64,000 nucleotides of DNA from Hesseltinella vesiculosa (taxonomy: Eukaryota > Mucoromycota > Mucoromycetes > Mucorales > Cunninghamellaceae). Positions 10,559-21,204 of this stretch are shown one piece after another. Made by a program: the position numbers and the translations under genes. A model generated the notes under the pieces. That model was given only the letters and a program-made list of their open reading frames with translations. It ran no database searches and was not told the origin of the DNA. Position 1 is the stretch's first letter. Every line of letters begins with the position of its first letter. Location: the NCBI GenBank assembly GCA_002104935.1, contig MCGT01000001.1, positions 1,629,001 through 1,693,000 on the forward strand. The letters are read 5' to 3'.

Positions 10559-11182
10559 TTCTTTTTTTCGCTGTGATCGTCGTAGCTCTTTTTTTTTTTT
10601 GTCCTTTAGCTAGCCTATGCCAAGCCCATCTTTTTGAGATGGACGATACCTTTTACTGTCAGGGAATACATTTACTTGTCGTGAGCCATGATACCGAGGT
10701 CTCAAACGCATTGCTCGTCTGCTGAAGCGATGCAGCACGGTGCCAAATGATATCGTGGTTTTTTTTTATTTCTTTACCATGTCCAAAGTTGCGCTGTGAA
10801 AAGACATATTTTTTAATAAACTAGCAGGAACCCATCAAGAACCCTTGAAGCAACAGACTGGTTAATATAAGGCAGGCTTAGGGCTTGAATTGTGAGCGCA
10901 GAGTCAATGTTCTGTTTTCTATGGTAAAGAGAGTAGGAAGTTAGACCGCTGACTTGTCAACGACGACGCAATTATGCATAAAGTCGACACCAGCCTTCAG
11001 CCCTGGTTTGACGGAATTCTTGCGACTTTGTGAATAGTAATGTGACATGACTCGTAGGTGAGGCTTTTCATGCACCTTTTCACAGGTCGTTGCAAGTCAC
11101 TGGTGGTCGGATGGCAAAGACAATAATCAGTAGATTAGGTGCCCAAGAGGGAAAAGACAAGACCAGAATAAAAATAAAAAAA

Positions 11183-11224
11183 CAACTGCGCGGAAGCTGA
11201 ATACTGCGCTCTCTTCGCTTCGTA

Positions 11225-11255
<31 letters not shown>

Positions 11256-11408
11256 CGCTGCACTGCACTTTCAGGTGGTCAGAACAATGTGCAAATATGC
11301 AACAGTGCCCAAACCAATGAATGATGATGATCCTGAAAAATTCACGTCAATTGATGAAGATTGCCCAGCCAAGTATTGATCACTTTCGTTTTGACATCTC
11401 CGATCCAC
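11183..11408 (-). repeat. Dispersed ~200-bp repeat, copy E
   Basis: Aligns along nearly its whole length with copy D: CGGAAGCTGAATA tail, AATGAATGATGATGATCCTG, AAAAATTCACGTCAATTGATG, AAGATTGCCCAGCCAAG and CATCTCCGATCC. A poly-A tract has expanded between the tail and the core. Confidence 0.8.
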
Positions 11409-11479
11409 ATGTTTGCCATCTAAAAAGGCTAGGGTATCCTAAGGGATTTTGAAAAATTGAAAAATTGCTGTAGAACAGG

Positions 11480-11625
11480 TTTGAACTATTGGATTCAATT
11501 CAAATTTTGTATAGGTACAGACAATGACAGCAACTAATGTTGATGAAAAAATCATATTGATTGAGCAAGGTTGTCCAGCCAAACTTTGAAGTATCATGAT
11601 TTACGGTCTTCGATCCCCCAGCTAA
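11480..11625 (-). repeat. Dispersed ~200-bp repeat, copy F (degenerate, partial)
   Basis: On the minus strand reads AGCTGGGGGATCGAAGACC, then AGTTTGGCTGGACAACCTTG, CTCAATCAATATGATTTTTT. The tail is lost. Confidence 0.6.
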
Positions 11626-11940
11626 AAAAGCGTCAAAAACGAGAAGATTTGGTGAAAGAGCATTTTTGCAGCGAAAAATTCAACCGCCGATTTTTTTTTT
11701 TCATGATATTGAGCGGGAGCCTCTTCTGGCTGCGAATGAACATCAGCGACTGGATAACAAAGGGGACCCATGACATGCATACCCGAGTGCACTATCCTTC
11801 CCAACCAGCCAACTTCTGCCCCATCAGCATGGCCAATGTGTTCCACAAAGTGAGTCTAAGCCCCGACAAGCTTCACTGTGTACTTTTTTTTCTTTGGGGA
11901 CAGCAGCCGCATCGACGTTTGGTATCCTACTTTTTTATTG

Positions 11941-13130
11941 TTATTTATCTTCAAGATGGCATTTCTTTAGTTGCAAGTAGCCTACAGGCGCGAACACGTC
12001 TTCCGAATGGATGACTACTTCCGTTTCATCTCTAAGAATAAATAAAAAGAGAGGGAGAGGGTTGAGTCAACTGTCGCTGTAGGCTCTTTTTCCGACGTCA
12101 CTTACAGGACAATGCGCTTTTTGAACAAGGGGCAGTCCAGAGTGAATGTTTCAAATTCACCACCTTCACCACAGATGTGCACGTCGTATTTTTCATTCTG
12201 AGACCGACCGAGAGATACAAAAAAAAAAAAAAAAAGAGAGAGAAGGGTCAGCCTTGGTTTGAGATCTACACAGCGTTTTTTTCTTTACCAAATCGCAAAG
12301 AACGGGGTACATTTCGGCGATGGTCTTGCCAAGATGTTGGTACGGTTTCAGTCCCATGGCAGCCACCTTGATAAGAATTGCGTTTACTCCAGCGTCAGCC
12401 ATTTCTGCCAGCAGTTCCTTTTGATTGCGTTCCCAGAGATACGCCAATGATTCCAGGCCCAAGCGTTCACACCTGTAAGTGTAAAAAAAAAAAATAAGAT
12501 CTCTCGCGCCAAAGTCTTTTTTTTTTTTTTTTGTTTACACATGCTCGACACGGACACGCTGATAATTGGACAAAATCGCACCTACCGACACGCCTTTTGC
12601 ATCGGGATGCTTTTCCTAAACCACGAAGAGAACCAAAGTGAGCCTCAGTGAGCCACAGGGCAAGTCTGGTGTGTTTAGGAAAGAGCATGTTTACCTTGAT
12701 TTCTTTAAGGAGCTGGTAAAGATCCTCCGTCTCATCGTTCTCGGTGGTATCATAAACAGCTTCCATCTGGAGGGGAGCGCCAATGATGTCACGGCGGTAC
12801 AAAGGCAAGTCCATGCATTCCGCGTAGCAGTGAATAGCATCGTGCCCAACGGTTTGATACATGTAGCTGTCAAGCTCGTCTATAAGATAAAAATAGTAAG
12901 AGTCCAGGACTGGCAGGTTTGGCGTTTCCCATGGGCTACCTTTTCCTGAGCTTGCAGGGGGTTTCATGTTGGCCAGAGCTACGATTTCGTGACCGTGATT
13001 CACACATTGCATCATATTATAGGCACTGTCTTTGCCGCCACTACGTTAGATTGAAGAGAAGATAATGTTATACATGCCTATGGGCGGAATAGATGCAAGA
13101 GACTTGCCTGATCAAGGCGATCACCTTCAT
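11941..13130 (-). CDS. DPH6: Diphthine--ammonia ligase
   Basis: ATP-dependent amidation of diphthine, the last step of diphthamide modification of elongation factor 2. Several exons yield about 270 aa. The first exon is 23 nt (13130-13108) and the GC-AG intron 13107-13041 splits the Ser codon of the P-loop, giving [17 protein letters not shown]. Later motifs are [50 protein letters not shown] and [17 protein letters not shown], all hallmarks of the ATP-PPase N-type domain. The protein ends after one more short exon ([15 protein letters not shown]...). This is the short, human-like form without the RidA-like C-terminal domains of budding-yeast Dph6. Confidence 0.93.
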
Positions 13131-14468
13131 TTTCGATTGAAAAAGGAAAAAAAAAAAAAAGGTGAGAAAGAAGGTTGAAAGAAACCACCAGAGCCAGCCT
13201 GAAGGAACTGAAGTTGGAGTTTCCCAAAATGAAAGATAAGATAAGACATTTATTCTCACACGAGTGAGCATTGTTTCTTCACTGCCATGGCGTTGGGACT
13301 GGGCTTCCCAGGGGGGAGCATTGCCCAAGCATGAATCAACCAAGAGCTAGACCAAATTGTTTTCCCGCTCGCTGCGCTCAGAACAAGAACGTTGTATCTG
13401 GGTGGCGATTTTGACTGCGCGTTTTTTTTGTTGTTGTGGCTGCAATGATGGAGTGGCTGTCCCATTTCATACCTGAAAGGAAAGATATTTACAAAAAAGG
13501 AAATCCCGAGGGAGTGCCTCAAGCCTCAGCATTCGATCCCCACTGAAGCCCCTCCATTTCGTTACTTGATCTTCGTGCTGTACTAGACTTTCCATCTGCA
13601 GGGTGATTGGGCTGATTCAGCTGATGTGGCAATGCCAAGTGATGGGCCGAGGTGAATGGCAACAGTACCAGCATAGAAGCTAGACAGTGAGGCATTTTTG
13701 CTTGTTAAGCCCGGAGATTGAATGCGGCCGATTGCCAAAAAAGCCACAGGGAAGAAGAGCTGTCAAAAAATTTCTTTTCGGCCGAGGGCTTTATAAAGGC
13801 TCTGCTTTCGCTTCCTTCTTTTTGTTTCTTTTTCTTGTTTTTAGTCCCTTTTGCACTTTTTGAATAAATGCGATAGTATTATCATTGGTAAGTTATTTTG
13901 CACCGTGGAAACGAGCTTTGCTGATGAGTTTTATTATTTTTTGGAAGCAGATCTTTTGAACGGTTGGTTTTAGTGTGGGAAGAGGGGGGTTGGTTATTTT
14001 GTTTTGCTCCGTTGGCTCAAAGGGTGGCCTAAAGAGGATAGTTTTTTTTTTTGCTTTTTTTCACAGGATGATAACCCATCATAAGATGGTTGGCTGAAAA
14101 TGTTGATGAAACAACCTATATGCACCACCACTCTGACCGAAAAAATAGCAATAAAAAAACTTTTCCTTACTTTTTTTGACAATACAATAAAATCAAACAT
14201 CTCATCTCATTATTCTGAATGACGGAAAACCTTAAAAAAAAGGTTGGGGGGCTTTGGAGATAAATTTTTTTGACGAGGATTCATGATCTAGGGACTGGCA
14301 ACCATCCTGGTCAAGTCCCGAGGAAGACCTGGTCAAACAAGCTTTTCTGCGCGGAGTTTGGAGTTTAAAATAAGCCCTTGACGATCACGGTTTTTTTTTC
14401 TTTTTTTCTTTTTTCTCTTTTTTTTTTTTTTGCGTTACAGCCCATTTACTCTTCTCTTTTTATCTGAC
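13131..14468. other. Intergenic region between DPH6 and PURH
   Basis: Shared upstream region of two divergent genes (DPH6 minus, PURH plus). No conserved ORF is seen. A TATA-like TTTATAAAGG lies at about 13789-13798, followed by a pyrimidine-rich stretch and a possible donor (ATTGGTAAGT, 13884-13893) with an acceptor-like GGAAGCAG at about 13950. This could be a spliced non-coding leader, but the distance to the PURH ATG is large. Long T tracts immediately precede PURH. Confidence 0.45.
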
Positions 14469-16594
14469 ATGGCTCAAAAGATTGGTAAGTGACTATATCA
14501 TAATATGGCACCAGTGTCCACTGACAATGGTCATGGTTAGCTATCCTCTCCGTGTATGACAAGACTGGTCTTGTTGACTTTGCTCGTGAACTTCATGGTT
14601 TGAATGTTCGTCTCCTTGGTTCTGGTGGTACTGCCAAGCTGGTCCGTGAAGCTGGTATTCCTATCGGGTAAGCTGCAGCGTACCCTTTTTACGAAAGCTA
14701 CAGAACATGAAGAAGAAAAAAATGACTCATTTTTTTTATTCTCCTCTGATGGGCGCGTGTGAAAATAGTGATGTGTCTGATATTACCAAGGCTCCTGAAA
14801 TGCTTGGTGGCCGTGTCAAGACTTTGCACCCTGCTGTGCACGGTGGTATTTTGGCCCGTGACATCGAAAGTGATGAAAAGGATTTGGCTGAACAAAACAT
14901 TGACAAGATCGATATTGTCGTGTGCAACTTGTACCCCTTCAAGGAAACCATTGCCAAACCTGACGTCACCATCCCCCAAGCGGTTGAAGAAGTCGATATT
15001 GGTAAGAAAAGAGGATTCTGTAGATTGTCCAAGCTAAGTTTGACGCCTCTTTAAAAGGTGGTGTGACTTTGTTGCGTGCTGCTGCCAAGAACCATGCTCG
15101 CGTGTCGATTGTGTCTGATCCTTTGGATTATGCTACCGTCATTGCCGAACTGAAGCAAGGCCAAGTCAGCCAACCTACCCGTAACAAGTTGGCTCTCAAG
15201 GCTTTTACCCACACTGCCGACTATGACCAAGCCATCAGCAACTACTTCCGTCAGCAATATACCAAGGACGAAGCCATGATGACTCTCCGATATGGTGCCA
15301 ACCCCCACCAAAAGCCTGCGCAAATCTACACCAAGGGTAACAAACTCCCTGTGACTGTGCTGTCTGGTTCGCCTGGCTACATCAACTACTTGGATGCCTT
15401 GAATGCCTGGGCCTTGGTCAAGGAACTGAAGGAAGCCACGGGTATTGCTGCGGCTGCCTCCTTCAAGCATGTGTCGCCTGCCGGTGCCGCCGTCGGCTTG
15501 CCGCTGTCCGACATTGATCGCAAGGTCTACCAAGTTGACGATCTCAAAGAACCCTTGACTCCCCTGGCCAACGCCTATGCCCGTGCCCGTGGTGCTGACC
15601 GCATGTCATCGTTTGGCGATTTTATTGCCCTTTCCGACAAGGTTGATGTTGCTACTGCCCGCATCATCTCTCGCGAAGTGTCTGACGGTGTCATTGCCCC
15701 CGACTTTGAGCCCGCTGCCCTTGACATCCTCAAGAAAAAGAAGGCCGGGAAATATGTCGTCTTGCAAATGGACCCCACCTATGAACCTGAAGAACAAGAA
15801 ACCCGCCAAGTCTACGGTCTCTACATGGAACAAAAGCGCAACAACATCAAGATCGACGCCTCCTTGTTCAACAACGTTGTCACCAAGAACACTGATGTAA
15901 GAGTCAAGCGGATCCGTTCTTGGGAAAAAAAAGGGATGGAGGCTGACGCTTTTTTTTTTTTTTTTTTTTTGATTCTAGCTGCCTGCTCATGCTGTGACTG
16001 ATTTGATCGTCGCCACTATTGCTCTCAAGTATGCCCAATCGAACTCGGTGTGCTATGGTAAGAACGGTATGGTCATTGGTCTTGGTGCTGGTCAACAATC
16101 ACGTATCCACTGTACCCGACTGGCTGGTGAAAAGGCTGATAACTGGTGGATGCGTCATCACCCCAAGGTCTTGGCCTTCCAATTCAAGTCCACCTGCAAG
16201 CGCGCTGACAAATCCAATGCCATTGATCTGTTTGTCACCAACCAAACCGGCGAAGGCGAAGAGCGTGCCCTGTGGGAAGCCAACTTTGAAGTTGTGCCTG
16301 AACTCTTGACTGCTGAAGAACGCAAGGAATGGATGGCCCAAATGAAGGACACCGTCGTCACCTCCGATGCCTTCTTCCCCTTCTCTGGTAATGGAGGAGA
16401 AAAAAAAAAACCAGGAGGTCTGTGTATTGACGTCATCCTTTGTATTTTTAGATAACGTTTACCGTGCTAAACGTAGCGGCGTCAAGTACATTGCTGCTCC
16501 TTCTGGCTCTGTCCAAGACTCGGTCGTCATTGCTGCTGCCGATGCCAACGACATGGTGCTCTGTCATACCAACCTCCGTCTCTTCCATCACTAA
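14469..16594 (+). CDS. Bifunctional AICAR transformylase / IMP cyclohydrolase (ADE16/17, PURH)
   Basis: Catalyses the last two steps of de novo purine synthesis, from AICAR to IMP. Six exons (14469-14484, 14541-14667, 14769-15001, 15058-15896, 15979-16387, 16452-16594) join in frame to about 588 aa, the normal length. The N-terminal MGS-like cyclohydrolase domain shows [50 protein letters not shown] and VVCNLYPF. The transformylase part shows [44 protein letters not shown] and the C-terminal [14 protein letters not shown]. Exon 1 is only 16 nt. A polyadenylation-like AATAAA is seen shortly after the stop, around 16636. Confidence 0.97.
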
Positions 16595-16811
16595 AAATAT
16601 GCATCCTCGTTTCCCTCTCTTTTGAATCATGTCATAAATAAAAAGCGTTTAAAAAGGTAGTGCTTGGATCATGGCTGTGGCTGCGTAAACTTATCCGAAA
16701 AAAAGAGGCTGTGATGCTGGTTTGGCGTGATACAATTGTCTTCAAACGGCAGACGCTTTAAAAATTCTGCATTTTGTTCTTTCTACATTTTTCAATTTAA
16801 ACATTACGAAA

Positions 16812-17222
16812 ATGTCATTCACGTTTTTTGTGCTATGGGTTGCCTGTCGGAGTGTATGGCATCAGAGAGCTTGTGTTGTCCAGCAGCCAAAGTTACGTAC
16901 AATTTTTGTGGCCATGCTCCTCGATACATCTATTTTATTGACCCTCATCTTTATTGTGGAAGGCAATGTTTGCCGCAAATGTGCCTGTGAAGCTCTCAAT
17001 AGCTGGAACAGCAGTGCCAATCAACACAGTCAAGCAGACTTGATGAATGCCTACAATCACTGTATTTTGAAAGTTCAACCCTTCCATAGCTGCAGTCCTA
17101 GCGATGACATCCACTCACTCGAATGCAAGAAAACCGACAAGGATTTTCCACCAGATCCTCCCAGTTCATTAGGCCCACCGGATCCTCCGGCACTGGACCT
17201 CCCAGACATATCCGTTGCATAA
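16812..17222 (+). CDS. Orphan ORF, possible small membrane or secreted protein
   Basis: A 136-codon single-exon frame with no recognised domain. The first ~50 residues carry two hydrophobic stretches (FTFFVLWVACRSVW and TIFVAMLLDTSILLTLIFIV). The middle is Cys-containing (CRKCACEAL, SPSDDIHSLEC) and the C-terminus is Pro-rich (PPDPPSSLGPPDPPALDLP). It lies just after the PURH 3' end and is followed by a dispersed-repeat copy. It may be a lineage-specific gene or chance; codon use is not distinctive. Confidence 0.3.
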   Translation: MSFTFFVLWVACRSVWHQRACVVQQPKLRTIFVAMLLDTSILLTLIFIVEGNVCRKCACEALNSWNSSANQHSQADLMNAYNHCILKVQPFHSCSPSDDIHSLECKKTDKDFPPDPPSSLGPPDPPALDLPDISVA

Positions 17223-17309
17223 AAGAAGCTGTGGCCATTTTCTTCCATTCGTTGACTGCGCCGGTCGGTGCATACCAAGTGCTAAATCTTCTGGGACGGG
17301 CTTTTTTTT

Positions 17310-17500
17310 TTTTGATCCGATCAGCTGGAGAAAATGGCCGACCCTGAAAATAGCTGGATGCCCTCCCAGAGCGTTTGAGCTGATAAAGCAGCGTGACATT
17401 TTGCATGGGTGCAGTCACACATGAATGATGCTAATGCTGAAAACACACGTCGATTGAGATATGCTACCTGTTCGATAAACTCCGATCCCAGCCCAAAAAA
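17310..17500 (-). repeat. Dispersed ~200-bp repeat, copy I (degenerate)
   Basis: On the minus strand: GGGCTGGGATCGGAG, CTCAATCGACGTGTGTTTTC, AGCATTAGCATCATTCATG and GCAAAATGTCACG align with the consensus order. The GGCTGGGCAACCTTC core is eroded. Confidence 0.5.
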
Positions 17501-18042
17501 TGAAGAAAAAGAGACTGGCAGCCCAAAAATCAATCAAGCCAGCAACCGCCTAGCTCGGTCAACACCAAACTTTACAGGGTCTCTGCTGGTGGACAATGAG
17601 CTCTCCTGCATCTGCCCTACCACCAGCCTAGCCCCAACCCAGTGTAATGGACAGACCTTGCACCGCTGCTTTGCAGGTGCTTGTTGATCAGTGGCTATGG
17701 CTAAAGACACTGATCCAGCTGGTTTAAACTTGAGAGGATCGAGGATGGCCTATACCTGAACAAGTCGAAAAGGAGGCCACACCTCTTGCTCCCAGAGTAT
17801 CATTCATTGTCTTCGCGGCAGCACAGGCTAAGAGAGCCCCAGGCCATGTCATGCATTGAAGCGGGGCTTTTTTTATTGTTAAACAAGTATGAAGTCTCAC
17901 CAGCCTAGGGTTTGTTTCTTCACCAAGCATGCCTCTATTTTTCGCAGTGAACACGTTGGCCACTGGTGTAGGTGAGCTTGTGGTTTGGGTCGCACTCATT
18001 TTCAAAGTTGCTTCCATTGCAGGATTCTTATATTAAAAACAC

Positions 18043-18096
18043 GGGGTGGAGCAAGAAACCCCGCTCTTGAAAAGAGTCGCTGCGACTCTCCACCCC
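18043..18096. other. Nested hairpin / foldback
   Basis: GGGGTGGAG (18043-18051) is the exact reverse complement of CTCCACCCC (18088-18096). Inside it, GAGTCG and CGACTC form a second stem with loop CTG. It resembles a compact RNA stem, but no promoter boxes are recognisable. Confidence 0.4.
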
Positions 18097-18410
18097 CTGG
18101 TTGTGGAAGAGAGGTAACAGTACCAGCCGTGCATTGATGGTGACAGAGCAACAGTTGACAATACCATTACTGTATCGCCCCCAGGTTACAAAAGCTTGGG
18201 GGGGGGGGGCAAATCAAATGCCTGGGTTTATCAATTATTTTTTTTTTTTTGGGTTCTGCTCCATTGTTTCTGCCAATCAGAGAGCTGGATCGGTTGCTGA
18301 AATGGATCAGTTTTGGCGTGTGGGATCTTTCCTTGTTTCGCTTCCTCTCCTAAACTTTTTTTTTTTTTATTTTTTATTTTGTATCTCATCCTTTTACGTA
18401 TTGAATTGCT

Positions 18411-19151
18411 ATGGGACAATCAGGGTCACATTTGGAAGACATGGTCAACTCGTCCAACTGTAAGTGGGCTACAAACAAAATGGGCCATGATGAAAAAAGA
18501 AGGAGTGAATTGCGCATGACCTATTTCATCTCGGACGAGCAAAGAATTGAAACGTTGGGTGCGTTTTTACTAACAAAAGGATGCTTTCTTTGTCTGTTAT
18601 AGTCTCTGCCGAGGAAATCCAACGTTTGTACAAGCGCTTTATGAAACTCGACAAGGACAAATCTGGATCGATTGACAAGGATGAATTCTTGTCGATTCCA
18701 CAAATTGCCAACAATCCCTTGGCTTCGCGTATGATTGCTATTTTTGATGAAGATGGCGGCGGTGATGTGGACTTTCATGAATTCATCAAGGGCTTGAGTG
18801 CCTTTAGTGCTCGTGGTAACAAGCGTGAAAAGCTGGAATGTAAGCTGCACAAGTGAAAAAAAATGAAGAGGAGCAAAAAAGGGCTTTTTTTTAGACTGAC
18901 TTCACGCTTTCCCAGTTGCTTTCAAGGTATATGACATGGACAGAGATGGGTTTATATCCAACGGTGAGTTGTTTTTGGTACTCAAGATGATGGTGGGCAA
19001 CAACTTGAAAGATAATCAACTGCAACAGATCGTCGACAAGACCATCATGGAAGCCGACAAGGACATGGATGGAAAAATCAGCTTTGACGAGTTCCTAATA
19101 ATGGTGGAAAACACGGACGTTGCCAACAAGATGACCCTCGAAACCTTTTAA
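18411..19151 (+). CDS. Calcineurin regulatory subunit B
   Basis: Ca2+-binding regulatory subunit of the protein phosphatase calcineurin. Three exons (18411-18459, 18603-18839, 18916-19151) give about 173 aa. MGQSGS at the N-terminus is the myristoylation signal of the family. Four EF hands are visible: [39 protein letters not shown] and [30 protein letters not shown] follows the first splice. The conserved C-terminal [15 protein letters not shown] is intact. It is convergent with the acidic protein gene at 19374, 222 bp away. Confidence 0.97.
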
Positions 19152-19373
19152 TCCCTCTGTACTCTCTCTCTGTTTATTTTTTTGCATCCCTTTCATCTGT
19201 ATTTGTCTCTTAGGTGGTTACCCTCTCCCATTTTTTTTTCTATTCTGTAAATGACATTTGCTGTTCACCCGCTTGAGAAATACAAAACTTTTTTTCTTTA
19301 TTCATTCTTCAAGGCTTTTAAACAATGGATGGGGATATTTACATTTAGAAGAAAAAAAAGGGGAGGTGGAATG

Positions 19374-19910
19374 TTAGATCATCAGTTGGACTTGGTGAGG
19401 GTCCAGGTCATCGTCGACGATGATGATTTCTTCATCGTCCGAGGCATCGTCTTCGGTCAGGTGACTGACGTGCATCACCGCGCCCGAGCCATCCATTCGA
19501 TCTGAGGGTTCCAACACCAATACCAGCTCGTCGTCTTCCCCACTGAGGACCAAATCATCCAGGCCATCGTCCAAGTCGTCTTGGCTCTTGTCTTCGTCTT
19601 CCATCAAGAGAAGCTCATCGTCCTCTTCACACTGGGCCAGCAGGTCCTCCAGCCAGGATTCTAAGCATCGCTCGCTTTCGTCCTTCACCAGTCGGCCTTC
19701 TGCATTTGATTCATCCGATGACAATTCATCGATCTGCAGCATCACCAGCTTGAATGTTTCCAGCAGTTCAGGTGACAGTTCGCCATGAGACGGTATGGAT
19801 CGGATTTCTGACAGGATATTTGTGAGTGAAGTCAGTAGTTCTGTTTGTACACAAGGTCGTTTCCTTGATTCTTCCTGGTCAACTGATGATGATCGACGTT
19901 TCATGGCCAA
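19374..19910 (-). CDS. Acidic hypothetical protein
   Basis: An uninterrupted 178-codon frame, not recognised. The N-terminus is basic (MAMKRRSSSVDQEESRKRP, a possible nuclear signal). The middle has a short helical region, and the C-terminal half is dominated by Asp/Glu blocks (EEDDELLLMEDEDKSQDDL, DDASDDEEIIIVDDDLDP). The length, sustained composition and position tail-to-tail with calcineurin B support a real gene. An ATG two codons in (19904) is an equally good start. The acidic blocks suggest a nuclear or histone/RNA-associated protein, but this is speculation. Confidence 0.6.
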   Translation of the reverse strand: MAMKRRSSSVDQEESRKRPCVQTELLTSLTNILSEIRSIPSHGELSPELLETFKLVMLQIDELSSDESNAEGRLVKDESERCLESWLEDLLAQCEEDDELLLMEDEDKSQDDLDDGLDDLVLSGEDDELVLVLEPSDRMDGSGAVMHVSHLTEDDASDDEEIIIVDDDLDPHQVQLMI

Positions 19911-20188
19911 GGTTGATGGGGAAAAGATTTTGTTTGAAGCAATGGGTCAGGTCGTAAAAAAAAGAAAAAAAAATGGCGGTCGAGATTCTTTTTTTTCCTT
20001 CTTTTTTTTTTCTGAGCAATGAAAAGGGTGAGAAGAGAGGGGTGGTTGCTGTATAATTTCGTTGATTCTTGATGTTACAAAGAAGAAGGAAAGGGAGTGG
20101 TTTTTTTTTCTTCTTACTTTTTAGAAAAAGCCTCACCAATCAGGGGCCAAGAAGCTTGGTGATAAAGTTTTTATTTGATTTTCTTTTT

Positions 20189-20735
20189 TTAGTGAGTCTG
20201 GCAGGCGGGAGGGAGAGGGTGCATCATGACAGGTTCACAGCCAAATGAATATGGTTGTATTTGTTGTTGTTGTTGTTGCTGTTGTTTGTGTTTCAACGTT
20301 TGAATTAAATATTTTGTAAAGTTGTGACCCACCCAAACATAGCAGCCCTATTTTAATTGAAAAAAAAAAATGGGGGAATGAGGCGCCGACACCAATTTTA
20401 GGCCATTGTCCCCATGGCACATGAATGATGCCATTCCCTGACTTACGGCGACAGCCAAATCTCGAAGTAAAAATATAAAGCTTAATAAGCTATGGACATG
20501 CACCTGTAAATCGCACACCATCAATGAAATAGCCAAGGGTCCCCATGACCCAAGATCTCGTTGGCAAGCTTCAAACCAATACGTCATGTTCACCAAATAA
20601 TTGAAAAAGTACACTAGCTGATCTGCACTGACCAACAGGAAAAAACACACGCCTGGCCGCCAGAACCAATCAGCAACTGACAGCTTTTTCTTTGGATGTC
20701 AGCCCGAGAAAAAAAATCATCAGCTTGCATCCTTC

Positions 20736-20770
<35 letters not shown>

Positions 20771-21204
20771 AACTGTTGTCATGACAACCATGTCAAATAT
20801 CAAACATCCAAGCATCGACCCATACACAATCACCTGAAAAACATGCGTCACCATTTTCGAAGTATTCTGTAAGTTTTCTTTTAGATCGAAAATCATGTGA
20901 GTTGATGAAAACGCAACCTTTTCACCCGCCCACAAAAATGTACGAACCATGCACTGCAGCTTCACCTGCATCAAAAATCCAATTCAAGGTGCGAATCTAT
21001 TCTAGAGGAAAAATGAAATAAATAAATCCAACGTCGATTTTTTTTTTTCCATTGTCGTACCATGTACACGAGATTCATGCCGACGGCCAGGATGTGATAG
21101 CCTTGATTGGGCTGGACCGCCCAGCGTTCTCGTAACGCCCACAGGCGGGAACCTGAGGGTGCTACTTCTGGTTGATTCGACGGTAAACGTGGTGGCAATG
21201 GCAT
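20189..21204 (-). CDS. Hypothetical multi-pass membrane protein with polyQ C-terminus
   Basis: A spliced model that stays open to a stop at 20189. Exons: 21204-21061 (MPLPPRLPSNQPE... ending LAVGMNLVYM), about 20965 to 20774 (with an optional 84-nt in-frame intron), 20689-20447 and 20347-20189. Three or four hydrophobic segments are seen: VIVYGSMLGCLIFDMVVM, WRPGVCFFLLVSADQLVYF and LLSFIFLLRDLAV. The last exon has seven consecutive Gln encoded by a CAA/CAG tract. No family recognised; the layout is loosely like fungal multi-TM proteins of unknown function. The splice before AAAAAGCTG is supported only by frame continuity. Confidence 0.45.

Larger units (their letters stand above)
10559..11940. 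other. Gene-poor region: inverted-repeat right arm and degenerate repeats
   Basis: No credible gene. It holds the right arm of the tRNA-centred inverted repeat (10632-10791), then AT-rich sequence and two copies of the dispersed repeat (11183-11408 and 11480-11625). An A tract of about 28 nt lies inside the former. The right end is the 3' flank of the DPH6 gene. Confidence 0.6.
17223..18410. other. Intergenic region with repeat and hairpin
   Basis: No credible gene. Contains a degenerate copy of the dispersed repeat (17310-17500), a strong foldback at 18043-18096, a G run of about 10 nt near 18200, and the T-rich promoter of calcineurin B. Confidence 0.55.

Noticed and set aside
13850..13960. 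Short spliced coding gene after the TATA-like box at 13789
   Set aside because: The first ATG is followed almost at once by a stop (ATG CGA TAG), so any transcript would be non-coding or a leader.
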